Part shown: positions 1 through 5,549 of the stretch, piece after piece | Layout: every line of letters starts with the position of its first letter | Numbering within the stretch: position 1 is the stretch's first letter | Assembly: GCA_023409675.1 (NCBI GenBank) | Contig: JAEYRC010000226.1 | Span: 1-5,549 of the forward strand | DNA: 5,549 nucleotides | Origin: Bacteroidota bacterium | GTDB taxonomy: Bacteria > Bacteroidota > Bacteroidia > Chitinophagales > Chitinophagaceae | Direction of reading: 5' to 3' | Position numbers and translations under genes: made by a program | The notes under the pieces: generated by a model | What the model saw: only the letters and a program-made list of their open reading frames with translations | What the model was told of the DNA's origin: nothing | The model's database searches: none

Positions 1-1842
1 GGCCAATACCGCCGAGGCTGGATTGGTGCCATGCGCGGAGATCGGGATCAGCACGATATTCCGAAACGCCTCTCCCCTGTCTTTATGATAAGCCCGGATA
101 GTCAGCAATCCCGCATATTCGCCCTGGGCGCCACTGTTGGGCTGAAGCGAACAGGCGGTGAAGCCGGTGATGCGGCAGAGGTAATCGCTGAGTTCGTTGA
201 TGATCTGATGATAACCTTCAACCTGATCGGAAGGCGCGAAAGGATGTATGGCAGAAAATTCAGGCCAGCTTACAGGAATAAGTTCCGTGGCGGCATTGAG
301 TTTCATGGTACAGCTTCCCAGAGAGATCATAGACGTATTCAGGGAAAGATCCTTATCCTCCAGCATTTTGATATAGCGCATCATTTCACTCTCACTGTGA
401 TGGGTGTTGAAAACCTGCTGCTGCATAAATTCGGTATGGCGTTTAAGGGTCTCCGGTATATTCTGCAGACAACTGTCCATATCAAAACTTACGGAAGCCA
501 CATGGTTACCGGATGCTTCTTCAAAGATGGAAACGATTTCCAGGATATCGGCCTGTGAAATGGTTTCATCGATAGAGATACCAACGTATCCTTCATCACC
601 ATAATAAAAATTAAATTCTTTTGATTCAGCGATCTTACGAATCGTTGCAGCATCGCTCACCGGAATTTTCAGTGTATCAAAGAATGCCGTATTTTGATTA
701 CTGTATCCTATAGCTTCGAGTTCATCAGAAAGGCTACCGGCCATACACGCTATTCTTGACGCGATACATTTCAATCCTTCAGGGCCATGGTAAACCGCAT
801 ACATAGCCGCCATATTGGCCAGCAACGCCTGTGCGGTACAGATGTTGGATGTCGCCTTTTCGCGCTTGATATGCTGTTCGCGGGTTTGAAGCGCCATACG
901 CAGCGCCCTGGAACCACTGGCATCCACCGATACACCAATAATTCTTCCCGGAATGCCGCGTTTGAATTCATCGCGTGTACTGAAGAAAGCCGCATGCGGA
1001 CCTCCAAAACCCATTGGCACACCAAAACGTTGTGCCGAGCCAATTGCAATATCGGCACCCAGTTCACCCGGAGGTGTAAGCAGGGTAAGCGACAGCAGGT
1101 CTGCGGCCATAACCACCAGACCATTGACAGCATGCACAGACTCTATGAACTTACGGTAATCCTCAACCGAACCATTGCTGTTTGGATATTGTACCAGCGC
1201 GCCAAAATAGGTTTCATCAGGCGTGGCTGTATGGTAATCATCAATGACCACTTCAATGCCCAGGGGTTCAGCGCGGGTTATCACCACATCAATGGTTTGC
1301 GCAAAGCAATGGCGGTCTACAAAGAAACGGGGGCGGCTGACCACATCGGTACGATTGATATGGTGGAACATCATCGACATTGCTTCTGCAGCGGCAGTGG
1401 CTTCATCCAGCAGGGAGGCATTTACGAGTGGCAGGGCGGTCAGTTCGGCCACCATGGTCTGAAAGTTGAGCAGGCTCTCCAGGCGGCCCTGCGATATTTC
1501 AGCCTGATAAGGGGTGTACTGCGTGTACCATCCCGGATTTTCAAATACATTCCGCAGGATAACCGAGGGGGTTATGGTTCCATAATAGCCCTGGCCAATG
1601 CAGGATTTGAAAACCTTATTCCGGGCAGCCACCTGCCGCAGACCCGACAGGTATTCAAACTCATGCTGTGCAGGCGGTAAAACCAGGGGATCCTTAAGAC
1701 GGATATCCGCCGGCATAGCGCGCGCTACCAGCTCATCAATTGATTTAGCGCCAATCACGGCCAGCATATCGTGCATTTCCTGTTCATTCGGACCTATATG
1801 CCGCTGCTGAAATTCCTGTTGCTGTATATCAAAAAAGTTCAT
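1..1842 (-). CDS. gcvP: Glycine dehydrogenase (aminomethyl-transferring), P-protein, N-terminal 614 residues (partial)
   Basis: P-protein of the cytoplasmic glycine cleavage system: a PLP enzyme that decarboxylates glycine and passes the aminomethyl group to the lipoyl arm of GcvH. I read 614 open codons from ATG at 1842 to the window edge with no frameshift. Family landmarks in order: HIGPN near residue 15, GQGYYGT (83-89), NPGWYTQYTPYQAEISQGRLE in the N-terminal half, GSAQRFGVPMGFGGPHA (268-284), REKATSNICTAQALLAN (327 onward), GSCTMKLN (509-516) and HGTNPASA (604-611). The N-terminal half carries no PLP lysine, as is usual for the family; the catalytic lysine of the C-terminal half lies beyond the left edge. 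Because the N half runs straight into the C half, this is the fused single-chain type (about 950-960 residues), not the split gcvPA/gcvPB type. The start is supported by GGAG at 1850-1853, seven bases before ATG. gcvT and gcvH are not in the window. Confidence 0.98.
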   Translation of the reverse strand, partial: MNFFDIQQQEFQQRHIGPNEQEMHDMLAVIGAKSIDELVARAMPADIRLKDPLVLPPAQHEFEYLSGLRQVAARNKVFKSCIGQGYYGTITPSVILRNVFENPGWYTQYTPYQAEISQGRLESLLNFQTMVAELTALPLVNASLLDEATAAAEAMSMMFHHINRTDVVSRPRFFVDRHCFAQTIDVVITRAEPLGIEVVIDDYHTATPDETYFGALVQYPNSNGSVEDYRKFIESVHAVNGLVVMAADLLSLTLLTPPGELGADIAIGSAQRFGVPMGFGGPHAAFFSTRDEFKRGIPGRIIGVSVDASGSRALRMALQTREQHIKREKATSNICTAQALLANMAAMYAVYHGPEGLKCIASRIACMAGSLSDELEAIGYSNQNTAFFDTLKIPVSDAATIRKIAESKEFNFYYGDEGYVGISIDETISQADILEIVSIFEEASGNHVASVSFDMDSCLQNIPETLKRHTEFMQQQVFNTHHSESEMMRYIKMLEDKDLSLNTSMISLGSCTMKLNAATELIPVSWPEFSAIHPFAPSDQVEGYHQIINELSDYLCRITGFTACSLQPNSGAQGEYAGLLTIRAYHKDRGEAFRNIVLIPISAHGTNPASAVLA

Positions 1843-1873
1843 AAAAAAACTCCGTTAAAAGATAAAAGTTCCG

Positions 1874-1881
1874 CAAAGTTA
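1874..1881 (-). promoter_or_regulatory. Bacteroidota-type -7 promoter box for gcvP
   Basis: On the minus strand this reads TAACTTTG, an exact match to the Bacteroidota -7 consensus TAnnTTTG. The upstream -33 element (consensus TTG) is poor: CTG lies 20 nt upstream, at 1902-1904. Transcription from here would start near 1868, giving a leader of about 26 nt that contains the GGAG ribosome-binding sequence. The match is by eye to a short, degenerate consensus, so chance is possible, but its position relative to the gene is right. Confidence 0.55.
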
Positions 1882-1982
1882 CTATGATTCAGGCAGACTA
1901 ACAGTTGTTTGGCAAAATGGGACAAGGGTGTGGATAAATTAGATTTCGGGCTGAAAAAGTTTTTGTTTCCACTCTATGTTAA

Positions 1983-1996
1983 TCGTTTCAAAACGA
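1983..1996. repeat. Short inverted repeat in the divergent promoter region
   Basis: TCGTTT and AAACGA form a perfect 6-bp inverted repeat around a 2-nt centre (CA). It sits directly upstream of the weak -7-like sequence at 2000-2007 and 37 nt before the DUF3667 start codon. The size and position would suit a dimeric regulator's operator. A palindrome this short can arise by chance in AT-rich DNA, and no regulator gene is nearby. Confidence 0.3.
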
Positions 1997-2033
1997 ATAT
2001 ATTGTTGTTCTTAATACCAGATTAGAACAGGAA

Positions 2034-2870
2034 ATGGATCAAACCCTTCAATGCCTGAATTGTACGAGTATACTGGAACAACAGGATTCCTTTTGTCGGG
2101 CTTGTGGTCAGAAAACCGTAGTGCACCGATTTACGCTTAAGAAAATCCTCCACGAATTTTTTCATGCATTTACGCATACCGATCGCAGTATATTTCACTT
2201 GTTACGGGGACTGGCCACCCGTCCCGGAATAATTGCCCTTGAATATCTGCAGGGCCGGCGAAAAAAATACTTCAATCCCTTTACCTTTTTTGTGCTGTGT
2301 ATGGGTTTTTTCGTGTTGTCGAATAATTTATTCCAGGCTTACGGACAGGCCCCGGATCCGGATCCGCAGGTATTACAATCAATGCCCGATGAAAGTGCCC
2401 GGCACAAATACCGGACGATCGTACAGCGCCAGGGGGAAATTTCAATTTTCCTACAGAAGAACACCAACATTCTCACAATGGTTGCAGTACCGTTTTTCTC
2501 GCTGATGTCCTGGGGATTATTGCGCAGAAAACGCCTTAATTATGCCGAACACCTGGTAGCCAATGTACTGTTCATCTCCTTCAGCAACCTGATCTTCACC
2601 ATTATCGCCCTGCCCCTGATGGGCTATACCGCTGGCACCCAAACCTATTTCATTATCTTGTTTACGGCTTTGCTGCTTCAGAGCATCTATATGGCCTGGG
2701 CACATTACCAGCTTCAGGAGGCCGACCGTAACGTATATTTTGTGAAAACCTTAGGACTCAGCCTGCTTTGGATCCTATTATGGAACCTGGTCACCATGCT
2801 CATAACTATTGCCTATATTTTTCGCTCCGGTTTTTTCAACGCCCTGGGCAACATGCTGGGTTTATCCTGA
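2034..2870 (+). CDS. DUF3667 family membrane protein with N-terminal zinc-ribbon-like motif
   Basis: A 278-residue protein of unknown function. The N-terminus has two cysteine pairs, CLNC (C7, C10) and CRACGQ (C21, C24), the spacing of a small zinc ribbon. A conserved-looking cytoplasmic stretch follows, with TRPG (62-65) and YLQGRRKKYFNPF (71-83), the signature I associate with DUF3667. Hydrophobic segments lie at about 83-100, 146-163, 174-196, 203-223 and 238-262, so four or five membrane passes are likely. YAEHLV (170-175) is another family-like motif, just before a membrane segment. There is no signal peptide; the cysteine pairs should face the cytoplasm. The start is favoured because the zinc ribbon begins within seven residues of it; ribosome-binding complementarity is weak (AGG only a few bases upstream). 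It is divergent from gcvP and 40 nt upstream of the YkgJ-like gene. The family assignment is recalled, not searched; the function is unknown. Confidence 0.88.
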   Translation: MDQTLQCLNCTSILEQQDSFCRACGQKTVVHRFTLKKILHEFFHAFTHTDRSIFHLLRGLATRPGIIALEYLQGRRKKYFNPFTFFVLCMGFFVLSNNLFQAYGQAPDPDPQVLQSMPDESARHKYRTIVQRQGEISIFLQKNTNILTMVAVPFFSLMSWGLLRRKRLNYAEHLVANVLFISFSNLIFTIIALPLMGYTAGTQTYFIILFTALLLQSIYMAWAHYQLQEADRNVYFVKTLGLSLLWILLWNLVTMLITIAYIFRSGFFNALGNMLGLS

Positions 2871-2897
2871 ACCGTTTCGTTTAAGGCCTGAGAGCTG

Positions 2898-2905
2898 TAT
2901 CTTTG
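2898..2905 (+). promoter_or_regulatory. Bacteroidota-type -7 promoter box for the YkgJ-like gene
   Basis: TATCTTTG matches the -7 consensus TAnnTTTG exactly. TTTCG at 2875-2879, 18 nt upstream, is a one-mismatch candidate for the -33 element. The box ends five bases before the ATG at 2911, so a transcript starting at the usual distance would begin at or next to that start codon. The YkgJ-like gene therefore seems to have its own promoter, besides any read-through from the DUF3667 gene. Confidence 0.55.
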
Positions 2906-2910
2906 CCACA

Positions 2911-3393
2911 ATGAAGGGCAGCTTACAAAACTGGCAGAAGCGATCAAAGGAGCGAAAGAAAATGTACCGCCAGTTTCTGGATCGTGCTGATAAGAACGCG
3001 GTACTCAAAAAGTTGCCCGCATTGCATAACTATGCTTTTGAACAGGTCGACTGCCTGAGTTGCGCCAATTGCTGTAAACAGTATTCCCCCCGTTTCAAGA
3101 CTCCGGATATCAAACGCATAGCACGACACCTGAAAATGAAAGAAGGAAGCTTCATTGAAACCTACCTCCGCCTGGATGAAGACGGAGACTATGTGGTGAA
3201 ATCCTCCCCCTGTCCTTTTCTGGGTAGCGATAATTATTGTTCAATCTATGAGGTACGTCCTTCCGACTGTCAGCGTTTTCCCTATACCAATGAAGATGTA
3301 ATTCTGAAAAGACAACAGCTTACGCTAAAGAATTCCGAATTCTGCCCAATTGTATATGTGGTTCTTGAACGGCTGCTGGAACATAAAAGCTGA
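2911..3393 (+). CDS. YkgJ-like CxxCxxCC cysteine-cluster protein
   Basis: A small, soluble 160-residue protein of the YkgJ/UPF0153 family (Pfam CxxCxxCC, described as a putative zinc- or iron-chelating domain); its biochemical role is not established. The core motif is CLSCANCC (C48, C51, C54, C55). Further cysteines follow in family-typical settings: SPCPFLG (C101), YCSIYEVRPSDCQRFP (C110, C120) and EFCP (C145). The first 35 residues are charged and Lys/Arg-rich with no signal peptide, so a cytoplasmic location is likely. The frame is open further upstream, to an ATG at 2809 inside the DUF3667 gene, but that extension is only the overlap. I prefer ATG 2911 because it follows the 40-nt gap and the charged N-terminus resembles relatives as I recall them. 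An alternative is ATG 2962 (143 residues), which has AAAGGAG at 2946-2952 ahead of it. Both starts keep the whole cysteine cluster. Confidence 0.9.
   Translation: MKGSLQNWQKRSKERKKMYRQFLDRADKNAVLKKLPALHNYAFEQVDCLSCANCCKQYSPRFKTPDIKRIARHLKMKEGSFIETYLRLDEDGDYVVKSSPCPFLGSDNYCSIYEVRPSDCQRFPYTNEDVILKRQQLTLKNSEFCPIVYVVLERLLEHKS
2946..2952 (+). promoter_or_regulatory. Strong Shine-Dalgarno-like site before an alternative start
   Basis: AAAGGAG lies nine bases before the in-frame ATG at 2962, within the YkgJ-like reading frame. It is the best ribosome-binding match in the window. With transcription starting near 2911 it would give a leader of about 50 nt and a 143-residue product. It may instead be incidental, since it lies in a run of Lys/Arg/Glu codons (AAA, AAG, GAG) that produces such sequence easily. 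Confidence 0.35.
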
Positions 3394-3410
3394 ATGCAAT
3401 AATATTGAAA

Positions 3411-3428
3411 CCTGTGTCCGGAAACAGG
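3411..3428. terminator. Weak hairpin in the convergent gap, possible bidirectional terminator
   Basis: CCTGT (3411-3415) and ACAGG (3424-3428) can form a 5-bp stem with an 8-nt loop. It lies between the stop of the YkgJ-like gene (3393) and the stop of the convergent hydroxylase gene (3439), where a shared terminator is expected. There is no clean T-run on either side; the minus strand continues with a T-rich stretch (TTTCAATATTATT). The stem is short, so this is tentative. Confidence 0.3.
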
Positions 3429-3438
3429 GAAATGTTCA

Positions 3439-4320
3439 TTACATTTTATCCGTTGCCGGACGATTTTCGGCTGACTGCAACTGACGGCTTGTTTTTCGCT
3501 TTCCGTCATGGCTCCAGCCCGGCGGGTAAAACAAATATTTCAGCTTTGTTCGAAGCGGAAGCCCGCTGGTGAATAAGTCCCTGCGTATGTTGAGCCATTC
3601 ATGCAGGATGATTGTTGACGCACGATTATCGGGCAGCGGAGTAAGCAGGCCATAACGGATAGGCTCATATGATTTTTCATCCATCTCCCGCTGAAAGGTT
3701 CCGAATAGTCTGTCCCAAACAATCAGCACCATCCCCATGTTCTTATCGAGGTACCGGATATTTGACGCGTGATGTACACGATGATGCGAAGGCGTAACAA
3801 AGATCAGGTCGAAAACAGGTATTCTGCCCGAGTAGCCGGTATGCACAAAGACAGTCCAGAACTGCATTATGGAATACATCAAAAGAATGTCTGCCGGGTG
3901 AAAACCGAGAAAAGCCAACGGTAAAAAAAATATAAACCGATAGACAGGTTGTAATACCGATGCCCTGAATCCTACCGAAAGATTCATATGTTCACCGGAA
4001 TGGTGAGTGATGTGTACGGCCCAGAAGAGTCGGCAGAAATGTTCCATCCGGTGCATCCAGTAAAACAGGAAATCGGTCAGTAGAAATAATCCGGCCCAGT
4101 AGAGCAGTGTACTTTCAACGTCAAGAATTCGCCATGAAAAGCATACAGTCATTACCAGGAAATAAGCTCCGCGAATAAGCAGATCTATTCCTCCGTTCAG
4201 CAGGGAAAGGTAAAAATTGGTAACCGTTTCTTTCCATGAATAGATAGGCCGGTGCTGCAGATGACTGAAAAGTATTTCCGCGGCAATCACTACGATATAG
4301 ATCCATGAATACCCGATCAT
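3439..4320 (-). CDS. Sterol desaturase / fatty acid hydroxylase superfamily protein
   Basis: A 293-residue integral membrane di-iron oxygenase-type protein (Pfam FA_hydroxylase). The histidine boxes that would hold the iron pair are complete: HRMEH (90-94), HITHH (103-107) and HRVHH (180-184), with H160 between them as a possible extra ligand. The later NMGMVLIVWDRLFGTF stretch (194-209) is typical of the superfamily, which usually has a Trp-Asp-Arg-hydrophobic-Phe-Gly-Thr segment after the last box. Hydrophobic segments lie at about 4-18, 45-62, 72-88, 126-138 and 145-160. The C-terminus has a PPGWSHDG motif (266-273), which I recall from bacterial members related to alkylglycerol monooxygenase, then a short polar tail. 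Members oxidise sterols, fatty acids, carotenoids or ether lipids; the substrate cannot be told from sequence. ATG 4320 has no Shine-Dalgarno sequence, and the first hydrophobic segment starts at once. It follows the antiporter gene on the same strand by 61 nt. Confidence 0.94.
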   Translation of the reverse strand: MIGYSWIYIVVIAAEILFSHLQHRPIYSWKETVTNFYLSLLNGGIDLLIRGAYFLVMTVCFSWRILDVESTLLYWAGLFLLTDFLFYWMHRMEHFCRLFWAVHITHHSGEHMNLSVGFRASVLQPVYRFIFFLPLAFLGFHPADILLMYSIMQFWTVFVHTGYSGRIPVFDLIFVTPSHHRVHHASNIRYLDKNMGMVLIVWDRLFGTFQREMDEKSYEPIRYGLLTPLPDNRASTIILHEWLNIRRDLFTSGLPLRTKLKYLFYPPGWSHDGKRKTSRQLQSAENRPATDKM

Positions 4321-4381
4321 AAATGCTGTTCAGATGAATAATACAATTATCATGCGATAACCGCGGGATGTTCCACTATGA
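4321..4381. other. 61-nt gap between antiporter and hydroxylase genes
   Basis: The gap contains two small inverted repeats: ATAAT/ATTAT around ACA (4338-4350), and TTATC/GATAA around ATGC (4347-4360), overlapping at TTAT. Neither is a convincing terminator (short stems, no T-run), and no good TAnnTTTG box precedes the hydroxylase gene. This fits co-transcription of the two minus-strand genes but does not prove it. Confidence 0.35.
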
Positions 4382-5549
4382 TCAATCTTTCTTATCGGTA
4401 AAGATGCGTTTTACAATTTTACCCGCCTTATTAAGAATGTTCAGGTTATCGGGTATAGGATTCATCAGGCTGGAATCCATGTTTTCCATATTCTGCTCCA
4501 GTCCATATTCCAGTTGTTCGGGATACATCAGTACAAAACTGATAGGCTTAAAATATTTCGACAGATAAAGGGGTAACTTTTCAAATTCCGGGTTATAGGA
4601 ATCATATCCTTTGCGGGAAGAAATAATAAAAAACAGATCATCTTTCCGCACTTCCCGGGTGAAGATCAAAAACTCCGACCAGTCCGTAAAAAGTTCATAG
4701 GAAATAATTGCCGGAATCTGCCGTTGATCGTTGATTTGTTTCATTCGCTCAATCGTATCCTGACAGGCATAAATATATACCTGTAATCCGGCTTGTTTAC
4801 TAATGGTTTCCAAAATATCGAACCAATGGTGAAAACCGGGTTCGTTTTCGGCGTTTTCCGGAACAGCCACAACGATCCGGTTCAGGGTATTGAGCGGCTG
4901 CGCAGCCTTATAGACATAAATATTTTCGGGTGATCGGCGAAGTACACGCTCTGCTACAAATCCGAAGAAATTATCGGTTGATGACTGCTGCCGATGCAAC
5001 CCTATGACGATATCGGTTATGCCATGCTCTTTTATCGTATAGATGATCCCGTTACTGATATTCATATCGAAACGGGTGATCGGAATAATTTCATTATCGG
5101 TTGCTGCCGCATGATGAATTACCTTATCCATCATTTTCTTTCCGGCATGAGCGTCCTTACCCATTTTGTCCTGCTCGTTTACTACATGCAGAGCATATAA
5201 CGGCTGCTTACTCTTTTTCTCGCGCAGCATCAGGGCAAAATCGATCAGGTCGGGCAGGGTATCGGGATAAGCCAGCGGGATAAGTATTTTCCGGGAAGGT
5301 ACATTTTCATCACCGGGAGTCGTTGATTCTTCCAGCAGGGATAATCTGCGCGAGGCCTTTTCCACCATTAGAGAACTTATGGTACAGGTAACCAAAATCA
5401 TCAGAATGGTACCATTCAATACATCTTCATTTAATAAACGGATCGGATCACCGGTTGGAGTTTCCCCGATAATAATATTATAGCCAACTAAAACTATCGC
5501 CAGCGTTGCGCCAACCCGCGCCACACTCAATCCGAAGATCATCCTGCGC
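4382..5549 (-). CDS. CPA2-family cation:proton antiporter, C-terminal part (partial)
   Basis: The 3' 389 codons of a Kef/NhaS-type Na+(K+)/H+ antiporter. The frame stays open to the right edge, so the true start is outside; the ATG at 5542 (residue 1 in this numbering) is internal. Residues 1-25 (MIFGLSVARVGATLAIVLVGYN onward) and 42-60 (LNGTILMILVTCTISSLM, then VEKASRRL) match the last two membrane helices of CPA2 transporters, the first with the Ala/Gly-Ala-Thr-Leu-Ala motif near the end of the ion-exchange domain. The cytoplasmic remainder has two universal-stress-protein-like halves: one from RKILIPLAYP (84-93) to about 218, with DIVIGLHRQ and RSPENIYVYK, and one from NRIVVAVPENAENE onward. 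The canonical USP nucleotide-binding motif (GxxG then a distant G[S/T]) is not seen: GLHR replaces GxxG and RRS the later glycine. The protein ends FTDKKD. A role in ion or pH homeostasis at the inner membrane is inferred from the family; the cation is undetermined. Confidence 0.9.
   Translation of the reverse strand, partial: RRMIFGLSVARVGATLAIVLVGYNIIIGETPTGDPIRLLNEDVLNGTILMILVTCTISSLMVEKASRRLSLLEESTTPGDENVPSRKILIPLAYPDTLPDLIDFALMLREKKSKQPLYALHVVNEQDKMGKDAHAGKKMMDKVIHHAAATDNEIIPITRFDMNISNGIIYTIKEHGITDIVIGLHRQQSSTDNFFGFVAERVLRRSPENIYVYKAAQPLNTLNRIVVAVPENAENEPGFHHWFDILETISKQAGLQVYIYACQDTIERMKQINDQRQIPAIISYELFTDWSEFLIFTREVRKDDLFFIISSRKGYDSYNPEFEKLPLYLSKYFKPISFVLMYPEQLEYGLEQNMENMDSSLMNPIPDNLNILNKAGKIVKRIFTDKKD

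Larger units (their letters stand above)
1843..2033. other. Divergent intergenic region between gcvP and the DUF3667 gene
   Basis: This AT-rich, 191-nt gap separates two divergent genes and should hold both promoters. The gcvP -7 box is clear. For the rightward gene I see only a partial match, TATTGTTG at 2000-2007 (five of the six fixed TAnnTTTG positions), without a good -33 element. A 14-nt near-palindrome, TCGTTTCAAAACGA, lies at 1983-1996. No ORF of note, tRNA or riboswitch-like structure was recognised. Confidence 0.6.

Noticed and set aside
31..1810. Several open frames on the plus strand, the longest at 787-1680 (297 codons), and a minus-strand frame at 771-1133
   Set aside because: All lie opposite, or out of frame with, the uninterrupted and strongly conserved gcvP reading frame. 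Their translations look like antisense or shifted GcvP sequence, with no recognisable domain.
2353..2366. Perfect 14-nt palindrome CGGATCCGGATCCG (two overlapping GGATCC units)
   Set aside because: It lies inside the DUF3667 coding sequence and simply encodes the Pro-Asp-Pro-Asp-Pro linker (residues 107-111) between membrane segments. Two Asp-Pro codon pairs in tandem explain it.
2809..2910. Upstream extension of the YkgJ-like frame starting inside the DUF3667 gene
   Set aside because: The first part overlaps the DUF3667 coding sequence out of frame and the added 34 residues show no family features. ATG 2911, after the gap, fits better.
4994..5283. Short plus-strand open frames opposite the antiporter tail
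   Set aside because: They are antisense to a well-supported coding region, have no recognisable domain, and no start context stood out.
5540..5542. ATG at 5542 as the start of a stand-alone 386-residue protein
   Set aside because: The frame stays open to the window edge, and the first residues are in the middle of a transmembrane helix typical of CPA2 antiporters, so this Met is internal to a larger protein cut by the window.

Overview
The window looks like ordinary chromosomal sequence from a member of the Bacteroidota. I cannot place it to genus; a Chitinophagia, Sphingobacteriia or Cytophagia member is plausible. The assignment rests on protein types (a DUF3667 membrane protein, a YkgJ-type cysteine-cluster protein and a sterol-desaturase-family enzyme, all of a style common in that phylum). 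It is also supported by promoter-like TAnnTTTG boxes, the Bacteroidota -7 element, just upstream of two of the genes.

Layout: (1) Positions 1-1842, minus strand: the first 614 codons of gcvP, the single-chain glycine decarboxylase (P-protein). It runs off the left edge before the PLP-binding lysine. (2) Positions 1843-2033: a 191-nt divergent intergenic region with a good -7 box for gcvP and a small palindrome nearer the rightward gene. (3) Positions 2034-2870, plus strand: a DUF3667 protein with an N-terminal four-cysteine zinc-ribbon-like motif and a multi-pass membrane domain. (4) Positions 2911-3393, plus strand: a small YkgJ/CxxCxxCC-family protein, with an apparent promoter of its own in the 40-nt gap before it. 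(5) Positions 3394-3438: a short convergent gap with a weak hairpin. (6) Positions 3439-4320, minus strand: a sterol desaturase / fatty acid hydroxylase-superfamily membrane enzyme with complete histidine boxes. (7) Positions 4382-5549, minus strand: the C-terminal part of a CPA2 (Kef-type) cation:proton antiporter, with its last membrane helices and two cytoplasmic USP-like domains; its N-terminus lies beyond the right edge.

The genes do not form one recognisable pathway. gcvP belongs to one-carbon/glycine metabolism and stands without gcvT or gcvH here. The antiporter and hydroxylase share a strand with a 61-nt gap and may be co-transcribed. The DUF3667 and YkgJ-like genes are adjacent and both cysteine-rich, but nothing in the sequence shows that they work together. 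I found no tRNA, rRNA, CRISPR array, insertion sequence or phage gene. I saw no convincing sign of a new multi-gene system; the findings listed are modest.
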